Source: Proteobacteria bacterium UBA981
GTDB taxonomy: Bacteria; Pseudomonadota; Gammaproteobacteria; Ga0077536
Direction of reading: 5' to 3'
Length of the DNA: 64,000 nucleotides
NCBI GenBank assembly: GCA_002292285.1
Contig: DBBP01000019.1
Location: 143,741 to 207,740 of the forward strand
Positions 53,075 to 62,161 of this stretch are shown piece after piece. Position numbers and translations under genes: made by a program. The notes under the pieces were generated by a model. That model saw only the letters and a program-made list of their open reading frames with translations. It ran no database searches and was not told the origin of the DNA. The number at the start of each line of letters is the position of its first letter. Position 1 is the stretch's first letter.

Positions 53075-54424
53075 ATGCTGTTGACTGATACTGCGAGGCA
53101 CGGTGAACCCCTAAGCCGATGGCTATGGCTGGCGCTCATTGTGGTAATGGCGCTGGGCTTGCATCTGCGCCTGCAAGCCGTGATGCATACACGGATTGAT
53201 ACGCCCGTACGAGCAGATGCCGCCGACTATCTGGCGTATGCCGAAAACCTCAAACATCACGGCGTTTACTCCCGCGCGAGGTCAACCCCCGACGATCCGG
53301 ATGTAGCGCCGGACGCCCTCCGCTCGCCGGGCTATCCAGCCTTGTTAACCACTTTGCTGGATGACTCACTGGACGGCCCCGATCAGCTTCTCCGCTTCTA
53401 TCTTGTGCAGGCACTGCTGAGTGCGCTCACCATTATTTTGGTGTTCCAACTTGCCCGTTCGATTGTTGCACCAGTCGCAGCGCTCAGTTGCGCGGCCCTT
53501 ACTGCATTGAGCCCGCATCTCATTAACATGAACAGCTACGTGCTTTCGGAGACCTTGTTCGCGCTGCTCATTGGTGCGGCTGCGTTGTGCATGGCGCGCA
53601 CTGCGAACTCGCGCAGCATGATGGGATTGTTTCTGCTCGGGATGTTGTTTGCGGCCGGTGCGCTCACGCGACCCTGGCTGCAATACTTTCCTTTTCTGTT
53701 TGCCGCATGGGTGTTTGTCATGCAGCGAGACAAGGGCGGTGGAGCACGCGCCGCGGCCTTGCTCGGTGGTTTCGCGGTGCTCTACCTGCCATGGCTTGTG
53801 CGCAACATCGTCGCGATTGGTGCGACCAGCGATCCAAACCTGATGATTAACGGATTACATCACGGCATGTATCCTGATTTTCGGTTCGCAGGTCTGGAAC
53901 AAACGTTTGGTATTCCCTATCGATTCGACCCACGCAGTGCCGAGATTTCGTTGTCGGTCGGGCATATCCTGGCTGAAATTATGCGGCGCTTCCAGGATGA
54001 TTTTCTTACCCACCTGCGTTGGTTTTTGCTTGGCAAACCTCTGACCTTGTTTTCGTGGTCGACAATTCAGGGCGTCGGGGAAATTTTCATTTATCCGCCA
54101 TTGCGAAGTCCGTACTTTAGCGAGCCGCTGTTCCGCTTCACGGCCGCGGTGATGAAAGCTTTGCACGCGCCTTTGATGTTCCTGAGTGTCGTCGGTGTCG
54201 CCTTTACGGTTCGCCAGCCCAACATGCCAGATTCGCATCAGCTATTTGTTCTGCGTGCGTTGGCTTTGTTGATGATGTACTTCGTCGCCATACATATCGT
54301 GGTTGCCCCATTTCCCCGCTATTCGATTCCCTTGCGGCCGCTGTCTTACCTGTTCGCGGTGTTCGCGATTTCCGTTATCGTCGATTCCTTGAGCGCGCGC
54401 CTGCGCGGGACACCTCCAACCTGA
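53075..54424 (+). CDS. Membrane glycosyltransferase-like protein (GT39/ArnT-like)
   Basis: A 449-residue polytopic membrane protein, about ten to eleven hydrophobic segments. After the first helix a periplasmic loop carries VRADAADYLAYAENL and RSPGYPALLTTLL, the acidic plus Y/R-x-PGYP pattern of the GT-C glycosyltransferases in the ArnT/PMT family, which transfer sugars from polyprenyl-phosphate carriers. AGGAAAAG precedes the ATG. The C-terminus ends on a helix facing the cytoplasm without a large soluble domain. No polysaccharide genes are close, so donor and acceptor are unknown; a role in lipid A or protein glycosylation is only an inference from fold. Confidence 0.86.
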   Translation: MLLTDTARHGEPLSRWLWLALIVVMALGLHLRLQAVMHTRIDTPVRADAADYLAYAENLKHHGVYSRARSTPDDPDVAPDALRSPGYPALLTTLLDDSLDGPDQLLRFYLVQALLSALTIILVFQLARSIVAPVAALSCAALTALSPHLINMNSYVLSETLFALLIGAAALCMARTANSRSMMGLFLLGMLFAAGALTRPWLQYFPFLFAAWVFVMQRDKGGGARAAALLGGFAVLYLPWLVRNIVAIGATSDPNLMINGLHHGMYPDFRFAGLEQTFGIPYRFDPRSAEISLSVGHILAEIMRRFQDDFLTHLRWFLLGKPLTLFSWSTIQGVGEIFIYPPLRSPYFSEPLFRFTAAVMKALHAPLMFLSVVGVAFTVRQPNMPDSHQLFVLRALALLMMYFVAIHIVVAPFPRYSIPLRPLSYLFAVFAISVIVDSLSARLRGTPPT

Positions 54425-54790
54425 ATTTCCGTTTCTCCGTATTTACCGCAGTGGACGAAAACACGCGCAACTACCTCGTTGCTAACTCGGCGCCACATTC
54501 CTACCTGATCCCGGTTCATTCCGAGCACGACAATGCGCCCCTTTACGGACGGTTTCTACCACATGGCGAACGCCGCCGGGCTGGGCTTATCAACACTCGG
54601 GACTCAGGGGATGTCTGTTGTGGTCACTCGGCTTCGTGCTTGCTGCCGCGCTGTTGTCGACTGGATTACCTGCAATCGCAGACAGACTCGAGCGAGCAGA
54701 GTTATGACCTCGTGCGATCAAGCGAAATCGCTGCCGGTCGCGCGCAAAGAAAATCGAAGTGCTGCGAAGCGATTATTCGCCGCCTAAGTG
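54425..54790. other. Intergenic region without a supported gene
   Basis: About 366 bp between the convergent GT39-like gene and the HxlR regulator. Overlapping frames here have no motif and no start signal. No clear terminator hairpin is visible. Confidence 0.5.
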
Positions 54791-55471
54791 TCATGCCTCA
54801 TGAGTGGCTTCGGCATGTGGCGATAGACCGAACCATCGGGCAATCGATTCGATGTGCGGGCCGGAGCCTGTTGCTTTCAACGAAGTTTCAGTCAGCGCCT
54901 GCTGTAACGATAATTTGCCCAGGAGAATGTCGGCGAACGCGCGCGGTGTGGCACACAGGTAGACGTCTACTTCGAGTCCGCGGTCCTCATCACAAGCATC
55001 GACATGGTCGCCATCAACAACGACATGCCAATGGGCATCGTCAGGCTCGCCCTCGAAAATGATGCGCAAGATAGTGCGCGGGCCGGGCATTTGAGCGGGT
55101 TTCAGAGTGAACTCCAGGTCGCGCATCATGGCATCGACATTGACCTCATCGTCCTTGAACTTGTCGTATTGCCAGCGCGCGGCCCAATGCCCGAGCTCCG
55201 CCACCACCGGTAATAACTCCTGACCCGCGCTGGTCAATTGATACATGAATCCGTCGCGCTCGCGCGTGCGTACTCGCACCACGATGCCTTCGTCTTCCAG
55301 CATGGATAGTCGCGATTTCAGCAAGGTTGGCGAGATACGGGGCAGAAAGCGCCGCAATTGGTTGAAGCGCGTTGCGCCCATCAAAAGTTCGCGGACGATG
55401 AGCACCGTCCAGCGTTCGCACAATAGTTGCGCACCTTTGGCGACCGGGCAGTATTCGCGGTAGTCGTACAT
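54791..55471 (-). CDS. HxlR-family transcriptional regulator with C-terminal domain
   Basis: A 226-residue regulator. Residues about 8-110 are an HxlR winged helix: YCPVAKGAQLLCERWTVLIVRELLMG with the N-terminal cysteine, then RFNQLRRFLPRISPTLLKSRLSMLEDEGIV. HxlR proteins respond to thiol-reactive or aldehyde stress. The C-terminal 100 residues form an extra domain with MMRDLEFTLKPAQ and EDRGLEVDVYLCATPRAFADILLGKLS, similar to SCP2-like sterol-carrier folds often fused to HxlR. The gene is divergent from the TTC38-like gene 55608, 136 bp away, so it may control it. Effector unknown. Confidence 0.88.
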   Translation of the reverse strand: MYDYREYCPVAKGAQLLCERWTVLIVRELLMGATRFNQLRRFLPRISPTLLKSRLSMLEDEGIVVRVRTRERDGFMYQLTSAGQELLPVVAELGHWAARWQYDKFKDDEVNVDAMMRDLEFTLKPAQMPGPRTILRIIFEGEPDDAHWHVVVDGDHVDACDEDRGLEVDVYLCATPRAFADILLGKLSLQQALTETSLKATGSGPHIESIARWFGLSPHAEATHEA

Positions 55472-55607
55472 GGTTCCCCGGGTGGTACAGAATCTGTACC
55501 GCTTTGATCCAGCTTTTATTCTAGTCCCGCTGGTTGCGCGGCTCTACAGTGCTTTCGAACTGCGGTATTGCGCCGTAGATCACGCACATCGATAGGAGAC
55601 CATGATA

Positions 55608-57005
55608 ATGAGCAAACAGGCACTACATGCCGTCACCGAGAGCGAATCCAAGCAGCTGTCGACGGCTGCGCGAGTCGATCATCTCGGTGTTGCGATGACG
55701 CCGACCGATCCGCGCTGCGTTGAGATCTACGCAAAGGCGATAAGAGCGTTTAACTGTTACCGCGGCGATCCTGTCGCCATCATCGACGAGGCGCTTGCTA
55801 TCGACCCCAATTTCATCATGGGGCTGGTGTTGCGAGCGCACTTGCACGTCAGCATGTGGGAGCGCAGCGTGGTGCCTGACTTGCGCACGATGCTGGTGGA
55901 ACTGAAAGCGCTCGCGCCGCAGGCGCACGACCGCGAGCAACGCCATATCGAGGCCATCGCTGCTTGGGCCGATGGTGAATGGGATAAGGCCCGCCTGCTG
56001 CTCGAGTATCTCAGCGCGGACTATCCGCGTGACGTCCTGGCATTGCAGGCCGGCCATCTCGGCGATTTCTACCATGGTGATCGTGACAACTTGCGCGGTC
56101 GTGTTGCCCGGGTGCTACCTCACTTCACACGTGACGACCAAGGCTACGGCTTCTTGCTTGGCATGTATTCATTCGGGCTGGAGGAATGCGGCAGCTATGC
56201 CGAGGCTGAAGAGACCGGTCGCCATGCCATGAGCTTGGAAGCGGATGATTGTTGGGCTCATCACGCGGTAGCGCATGTTATGGAAATGACCGGCCGTGGT
56301 AGCGAGGGCATCGCCTTCATGCAGCAACGGCGTCAACACTGGGCTCAGCCGGACAACGGTTTGAAATACCACAACTGGTGGCACCTGGCTCTTTATCATC
56401 TTGATCACGGTGATAGTGAACGTGCGATCGCGCTATACGACTCTGGCGTGCGAGCCGACCCCGATGCTATGCAATTACTGCTCTTGGATGCGTGTGCCAT
56501 GCTGTGGCGATTGCGGTTACAGAATATCGATGTGGGGCAACGCTGGGAGGAACTCGCCGCCAAGTATGGACAGAGCGCTGAGGTCGGATTCTACGCGTTC
56601 AACGATATGCACGCAGTTATGGCTTTAGTCGCAAACGGCCAGCAGACTGAGGCGGAGAAGTGGCTCGCCGAGATGCACGAAGTGGAACATCTCACCACCA
56701 GCAACGGCGTCATGACCCGTACAGTCGGTCTGCCCATCGCGCGCGCAATCTGCGCATTCGGCCGCCAAAGATATGACGATGTCGTGTCCCTGCTGATGCC
56801 GGTGCGTCATCGCGCGCATGCCTTTGGTGGCAGCCACGCACAACGGGATATCGTCCATCGGACGCTCATAGAAGCGGCGCTGCGCGCCGGCCAGGCAACC
56901 CTCGCCCATGGCCTGCTGGAAGAGCGTCGCGCGCTGCGCCCCGACTGCCCGTTTACCTGGCAACAACTACGCCGAGCCGAAGCAGCACAGGAACGGCCGG
57001 CCTAG
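55608..57005 (+). CDS. TTC38-like TPR-fold protein, copy 2
   Basis: A 465-residue helical repeat protein paralogous to 18260-19645. Shared positions include FGLEECGSY, WAHHAVAHVMEM, HNWWHLALYHL and FGGSHAQRD at the same spacing. No signal peptide. The ATG at 55608 was chosen over the one at 55602 because AGGAG at 55594-55598 is nine bases from it. It is divergent from the HxlR regulator and followed, after a palindromic repeat, by a quinohaemoprotein gene on the same strand. TTC38 has no known reaction; the invariant His and Asp residues in an otherwise variable scaffold are of interest. Confidence 0.87.
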   Translation: MSKQALHAVTESESKQLSTAARVDHLGVAMTPTDPRCVEIYAKAIRAFNCYRGDPVAIIDEALAIDPNFIMGLVLRAHLHVSMWERSVVPDLRTMLVELKALAPQAHDREQRHIEAIAAWADGEWDKARLLLEYLSADYPRDVLALQAGHLGDFYHGDRDNLRGRVARVLPHFTRDDQGYGFLLGMYSFGLEECGSYAEAEETGRHAMSLEADDCWAHHAVAHVMEMTGRGSEGIAFMQQRRQHWAQPDNGLKYHNWWHLALYHLDHGDSERAIALYDSGVRADPDAMQLLLLDACAMLWRLRLQNIDVGQRWEELAAKYGQSAEVGFYAFNDMHAVMALVANGQQTEAEKWLAEMHEVEHLTTSNGVMTRTVGLPIARAICAFGRQRYDDVVSLLMPVRHRAHAFGGSHAQRDIVHRTLIEAALRAGQATLAHGLLEERRALRPDCPFTWQQLRRAEAAQERPA

Positions 57006-57035
57006 ACTCACCCGAGAACCAGTTCGCGGATAATA

Positions 57036-57092
57036 AATTCGGGGACAGTTACTGTATTTCCGCGCTGGAAATACAGTAACTGTCCCCGAATT
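57036..57092. repeat. REP-like palindrome, 26-bp arms
   Basis: Arms 57036-57061 and 57067-57092 are perfect inverted copies, loop GCGCT. The arm is the same 26 bases as at 12.66 and 15.55 kb. It lies between the TTC38-like gene and the quinohaemoprotein gene and could terminate or stabilise transcript ends. Confidence 0.9.
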
Positions 57093-57174
57093 GATCTTGG
57101 GTAGTGGGTAGCCACGGAGACGCATTTGAATTAACGTCCCGACCCGCAGAATATCCAATCAACTGGGGAGACTG

Positions 57175-59019
57175 ATGATTTTTACTCGTGTCCACGTGCT
57201 ACTCGCACTGCTAATGATGGCGGTTGCCAGTAGCCCCGCTACTGCTGACACTGCCGCGCCAAAGAACACCAACTGGCTCAGCTATAACCACAACATCAAC
57301 GGTCAGCGCTATGTACCGTTGGCGCAGATCAACACGGGTAACAGCGCGGAGCTCGGAGAAATCTGCAAGCTGCGGGTGGAAGATATCGGTTCGTTTCAAA
57401 GCGCCATTTTGCACATCGATGGCGCCCTGTTCTTCACTACGGCCACGGATACGCTGGCTGTCGATTCGGCGACCTGTAAGGTGCTGTGGCGTAACCACTA
57501 CGTCGAGGAAGAACTGGAGAGCACGGTGATTCGGGTCAATCGCGGTGTCGCGTACGCCAACGGGCGTTTGTTCCGCGGTACGCCCGATAGCCGCTTCATG
57601 GCCATCGACGCTAAGACTGGTGAAACCTTATGGGTCCATCAAGTCGGTGATCCCCAGGCTGCCGAGTTCTTCAGTGCAGCACCACAGGTTTACCAGGGAC
57701 TCGTGATTATGGGTGCCGCCGGGGGTGACTGGGGAATTCGCGGGCGCGTCGCGGCGTTCGATCAGATCACCGGGCGTGAGGTGTGGCGCTTCTACACCAT
57801 CCCGCGTGGTGACGAGGAGGGCGCAGATACTTGGAAACATAAAGACAGCGCACGTTTCGGTGGCGGCGGTACCTGGACGACCTTCACCATTGATATCTCA
57901 GCCGGTGAGGTCTTCGTGCCCGTCGGCAATCCGGCGCCTGATTTGCTCCCAGAGCAACGCCCCGGTGAGAACCTCTACACCAACAGCCTTGTGGTGTTGG
58001 ATGCCAATACCGGCAAGCTCAAGTGGTACTACCAGTTGCTGTCGAACGGCGGCCAGGATCTCGATTTGGGTGCGCCTCCAATGCTGTATTACAACCGGGC
58101 CGGTGAGCGCATCGTGGCCTTTGGTGGTAAAGACGGCTATGCCTATGCGATCAACCGTGAAACGAAGGAGCGCATTTTTAAAGTCCCGGTCGCTCACATC
58201 AAGAACCCGGGATTAGTTCCCACCCCGGAAGGTATCGAAGTGTGCCCGGGTCTGCTTGGGGGTGTTGAATGGAATGGTCCGGCCTATGACAAACCACGTC
58301 ATGCGTTGGTGGTCGGCAGCGTCGATTGGTGCGCGATTCTAAAGTCGGATCCGGATTACATTTACAAACCCGGCCAGTTCAACATGGGGGGCACGTTTGA
58401 ATTCGTCGACCCGGCGCTCGGCTGGATATACGCACTTGATGCCGATTCCGGTAAAGAACGCTGGAAAATCCAGTTAGCGGGTCCGCACGTTGCTGGCATT
58501 ACGCCGACCGCGGGCGGCGTGATGTTTTCTGGTGACATGGCCGGTAATTTTTTCGTGCTCGACAGCGAAACGGGTAAGAAAGTCTATGAAGCTCAGGTTG
58601 GTGGCGGCCTTGCAGGCGGCGTGATTACTTACATGCGCGACGGCAAGCAGTATGTTGCGTTCGAATCCGGCAACGTGTCTCGGTTGACGTTTGGCGACGC
58701 CGGACATCCGACTCTGCACATTTACGCACTCGGCGGGAAACAGCCGACGTTAGAGAAAATTACGGCTGCAGATGACTCGGTGCGCGGGCCGGACGCCAAG
58801 GCTGGGCAGAAGGTCTACGGATCAGTTTGCGCAGCCTGTCACGGTGGCGCCGGCGAAGGCGGCATCGGCCCCAACTTGGTGGGTGTGAAAGACCGTATGG
58901 ACTCCGCAAAGATCGTCGAGTGGATTAAAAACCCGTCTTCGAAAATGCCGCGTTTGTTCCCGTCCATGTTGAACAAGCAGGCGGTGCATGACGTTGCGGA
59001 ATATTTGCAGGGACTGTAG
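57175..59019 (+). CDS. PQQ quinohaemoprotein with C-terminal cytochrome c domain
   Basis: A 614-residue periplasmic quinohaemoprotein. Signal peptide about 1-24. Residues 30-530 are a PQQ-binding propeller; the last 65 form a cytochrome c domain with the haem motif CAACH (552-556) and a Met ligand at 591 or 598. Electrons from the substrate thus pass to the haem in the same chain. The site differs from classical enzymes: no vicinal Cys pair, Asp185 (AAGGDWGIRG) where Glu is usual, Asn252 (VGNPAPD), and Asp295-x-Asp297 (GGQDLDLG) at the catalytic position. GGGGAG precedes the ATG. It follows a palindrome and the TTC38-like gene. Alcohol or aldehyde substrate inferred. Confidence 0.88.
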   Translation: MIFTRVHVLLALLMMAVASSPATADTAAPKNTNWLSYNHNINGQRYVPLAQINTGNSAELGEICKLRVEDIGSFQSAILHIDGALFFTTATDTLAVDSATCKVLWRNHYVEEELESTVIRVNRGVAYANGRLFRGTPDSRFMAIDAKTGETLWVHQVGDPQAAEFFSAAPQVYQGLVIMGAAGGDWGIRGRVAAFDQITGREVWRFYTIPRGDEEGADTWKHKDSARFGGGGTWTTFTIDISAGEVFVPVGNPAPDLLPEQRPGENLYTNSLVVLDANTGKLKWYYQLLSNGGQDLDLGAPPMLYYNRAGERIVAFGGKDGYAYAINRETKERIFKVPVAHIKNPGLVPTPEGIEVCPGLLGGVEWNGPAYDKPRHALVVGSVDWCAILKSDPDYIYKPGQFNMGGTFEFVDPALGWIYALDADSGKERWKIQLAGPHVAGITPTAGGVMFSGDMAGNFFVLDSETGKKVYEAQVGGGLAGGVITYMRDGKQYVAFESGNVSRLTFGDAGHPTLHIYALGGKQPTLEKITAADDSVRGPDAKAGQKVYGSVCAACHGGAGEGGIGPNLVGVKDRMDSAKIVEWIKNPSSKMPRLFPSMLNKQAVHDVAEYLQGL

Positions 59020-59174
59020 GTAAAGCGTCGGCGAAGAGGGGCAGCGCTGCTAGCAATTAGATACGGGCGGAAGCAGCCCTGCCGCCCTGCGTACTAAGCG
59101 CCCCTCTTTGTATCCGCCTCGATTCGCCGCGCCTGTACACACGCGACTCGCAGGCGAGGCGCCTGAGGCGACAG

Positions 59175-59405
59175 TTACCGGTTTCGCCCGCGGCCCGCTG
59201 CTATCGCCCGTTTCATGATCTCGACCACGCAATAAATTTCCATGCCAAGGCCGACGGCAATCAGTCCCCACGCTACGTCAGGCTGAGCAAGTTGCGGTAT
59301 CTGCAATATATCGAGCAGCCCGATAATTCCTGCCGCCATGGGCAGCGAGCCAAGCGCGCCGATCACGATCGCGGCAACTGGCGGGCGTAGTTCGTTTTCT
59401 GGCAT
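59175..59405 (-). CDS. Small two-helix membrane protein
   Basis: A 76-residue protein with two hydrophobic segments (PVAAIVIGALGSLPMAAGIIGLLD and VAWGLIAVGLGMEIYCVVEI) and a basic tail ending RGRNR, which should stay in the cytoplasm. GGGAGAACGAAG precedes the ATG at 59405; a frame extension of 38 codons upstream was not used as it is polar and has no start signal. No family recognised. It is convergent with the quinohaemoprotein gene to the left and divergent from the next quinoprotein. Confidence 0.65.
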   Translation of the reverse strand: MPENELRPPVAAIVIGALGSLPMAAGIIGLLDILQIPQLAQPDVAWGLIAVGLGMEIYCVVEIMKRAIAAGRGRNR

Positions 59406-59884
59406 ATCTTCGTTCTCCCGCCTTTCCAACACCTGTTCCCGGTCGAGCTTCGCGTAATATCCCGCGTCCGACGAGGCGTGCCGACCCTTTACGCGGCTGT
59501 TCTGATGATATCTGGTCACTCCACCAACCGGCTAGCCAAGCCGATATCACTGTGCACATCGACTGCAACGGCTTCTCGCGCTCAGAGTCGCTGAACTGCA
59601 GCGAAACCATCCCCAGCCAAATTGCAGACCCGCAATTGTGCGATCCCATTGTGTTCTCGGGCGAGCGGTAGGCCCATCGCGGCCACTGGGGCGAGAGATC
59701 TTTTTCGAGAAGGATAAAACTTCCGGCGCCCACTTCGAGATCGCGCTGATCAGCTCTAGACAATCAAGCTGGCGAGGATCTCCGGAGGATCGTGTGGAAC
59801 TGTCGATACCAAATCGTCCAATCTATCTCCATTAGTCAATGAAAATCAGTAAACTCAAGTTGTCCTTATGCGAGCAGCCCCAAC
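59406..59884. other. Intergenic region between divergent genes
   Basis: About 480 bp. It holds the promoters of the small membrane protein and the second haem quinoprotein. Frames crossing it on either strand lack motifs and start signals. Confidence 0.5.
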
Positions 59885-62035
59885 ATGTCGTATCGAATTC
59901 CTTTCTCGTTATTCGTGTTCATTTCAACGTTGCTCGCAACCCAGGCGTTCGCGTTGGATGGCATCTACACCGAGTCGCAAGCGGCGCTTGGCAAGGAGCA
60001 ATACGACAAGCACTGCGGTGACTGTCATCACCTGACTTTGCGCGGTACCGGACATGGCTTGCCGTTGGCCGGGCCGGCATTTTTATCGAAGTGGGGTAAT
60101 CAGCGAATCGCATCGCTCAATGCCTTGAGTCGTGAGCAGATGCCGGCCGGCGCGCCAAATTCCCTGAAAGCATCGGTTTACACCGCCATCACGGCGCACA
60201 TTCTGCGCGTTAATGGCGCAGCGCCAGGTTCATCAGAACTTAAAGCAGATGCAGCGCTCTCCGTTGGACTCGCCGTACAGGGTGATGGATGGGATGCCGC
60301 GGCAGCTCGCGAGGCAGCAGAGAACGCCGGACCGATCGTGTTCCAGAGTTGGTCCGAAGCAGGCACGATCGCAGACGCGGCGAAGCAATCCCGTGGCTTT
60401 GTGAATCGCAAGCTCGACGACTACCGCCCGGTCACTAACGCCATGCTCGCCTCGCCGCCGCCAGGCGACTGGTTGAGCTGGCGCAGAACGCAGGACGGGC
60501 AGGGCTTTAGCCCGCTCACGCAAATTAATCGCGATAACGTGAAGCAACTGAAACTCGCGTGGGCACTCACCATGCGCGAAGGCAGTAATCAGGGCACGCC
60601 ATTAATACACGACGGCGTGATGTTTCTGACCCATCCCCAGAATGTGATTCAGGCAGTCGATGCCGCCACTGGCGACCTGATGTGGGAATACGCCTACGAC
60701 TATCCGCCGGCATCGCAAACCCTCGGCGGGCCGACTAAAAACATCGCCCTGTATGAAGACAAGGTTTTTCTCGCGACCTATGACGCGAAACTCATCGCGC
60801 TTGACGCCCGTAGCGGCGAAGAACTGTGGCAAGCGACAAAGGCCGACTACACACAGGGTTATACGCATACTGCAGGCCCCGTAATCGGCGATGGTGTCGT
60901 GATCAGCGGCATCAACGGTTGCGAACGGTACAAGCAGGGTGGCTGTTTCATCACCGGGCATGATCCCGATACCGGCAAAGAACTATGGCGGACCTCGACA
61001 ATCGCCCTGCCCGGAGACCCCAACGACGCGACCTGGGGCGACATGCGACCGGGTTTACGTGCCGGCGGCGATACCTGGATGCCAGGGACTTATGATTCGC
61101 AGCTGAAGTTGTTCTTTATCGGCACTTCACAAGCCAAGCCGTGGGTCGCCGCGAGTCGCGGCATGTCGGCGCTCGACGCGGCGCTCTACACCAACTCGAC
61201 ACTCGCCATCGAGCCGCACACCGGCCGCATTGTGTGGCATTACCAGCACATTCCCGGTGAGACCCTCGATATGGAAGTCGGCTTCGAGCGCGTGTTGCTC
61301 GATTCCAAAGGTCGCAAGCTACTGGTGACGGTTGGCAAGGATGGCATCTTGTGGAAGCTCGACCGCGCGACCGGCAAGTTTGTCGATTTCACCGAAACGA
61401 TTTATCAGAACCTGTTCCTGCCGCTTGATAAAACGACCGGCCGCTTGCAGTACCGTCAGGATATCGTCGACGCCAAGATCGGCGATCCGGTCTCGGTATG
61501 TCCGAGTATTTATGGTGGCCATAACTGGCAGTCCGCAGCCTATAGTCCACCGACCGGCACTCTGGTCGTACCGTTGCATCAGCTGTGTGTGGACATGGTC
61601 GGGCGCGAAGTCGAATTGGCCGATGGCATGGGCGGCTACGGTGGCGAGTCGCGCGTGTACGAGATGCCGGGGGCGAATGGCATGCTCGGGCGCCTGGCAG
61701 CCTGGGATATCGAAACCATGACGGAGCGCTGGAGCCACAAGCAGCGCGCGATGTTCCTCACCGCCGCTTTGAATACTGCTGGAGGATTAACGTTTATCGG
61801 CGACGTTGATCGTTACTTCAAAGCCTTCGACACCAACGATGGGAAGCTCCTGTGGCAGACCCGCCTCGGCGCGGGGCTGCACGGTTACCCAATTACCTAC
61901 GCAGTCGATGGACGCCAGTACGTCGCAGTCGCTGCCGGTATGGGTGTGATGAAGTTGTTGACCGTAGCGCAGAGTCCGGAGATTTATCAGCCGAACGGCG
62001 GCAATCAGCTCTATGTATTTGAGTTGGTGCAGTAG
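59885..62035 (+). CDS. PQQ quinohaemoprotein with N-terminal cytochrome c domain
   Basis: A 716-residue periplasmic quinohaemoprotein with the domain order reversed relative to its neighbour. Signal peptide about 1-24, then a cytochrome c domain with CGDCH (44-48) and Met86 as likely axial ligand, then a PQQ propeller from about 190. Active-site positions: Glu347 (INGCERYK), Gln416 (IGTSQAKPW) where most have Asn, and Asp462-Met-Glu464 (GETLDMEVGFE) at the catalytic site. No vicinal disulfide is seen; a C-x7-C pair at 346/354 is next to the metal site. It starts 865 bp after the other haem quinoprotein on the same strand. The specific alcohol is unknown. Confidence 0.87.
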   Translation: MSYRIPFSLFVFISTLLATQAFALDGIYTESQAALGKEQYDKHCGDCHHLTLRGTGHGLPLAGPAFLSKWGNQRIASLNALSREQMPAGAPNSLKASVYTAITAHILRVNGAAPGSSELKADAALSVGLAVQGDGWDAAAAREAAENAGPIVFQSWSEAGTIADAAKQSRGFVNRKLDDYRPVTNAMLASPPPGDWLSWRRTQDGQGFSPLTQINRDNVKQLKLAWALTMREGSNQGTPLIHDGVMFLTHPQNVIQAVDAATGDLMWEYAYDYPPASQTLGGPTKNIALYEDKVFLATYDAKLIALDARSGEELWQATKADYTQGYTHTAGPVIGDGVVISGINGCERYKQGGCFITGHDPDTGKELWRTSTIALPGDPNDATWGDMRPGLRAGGDTWMPGTYDSQLKLFFIGTSQAKPWVAASRGMSALDAALYTNSTLAIEPHTGRIVWHYQHIPGETLDMEVGFERVLLDSKGRKLLVTVGKDGILWKLDRATGKFVDFTETIYQNLFLPLDKTTGRLQYRQDIVDAKIGDPVSVCPSIYGGHNWQSAAYSPPTGTLVVPLHQLCVDMVGREVELADGMGGYGGESRVYEMPGANGMLGRLAAWDIETMTERWSHKQRAMFLTAALNTAGGLTFIGDVDRYFKAFDTNDGKLLWQTRLGAGLHGYPITYAVDGRQYVAVAAGMGVMKLLTVAQSPEIYQPNGGNQLYVFELVQ

Positions 62036-62161
62036 TCGACGGGCCTGCGCGCGCCTCGCTCGTGCCGAAACGTATCGTTCTGATAGCGTACGACGACCCC
62101 CCAAGAACCGCATGGGCCTGGCATGAAACAACGGCTCATTCCAGGCCCAAGACTTGCGGTG

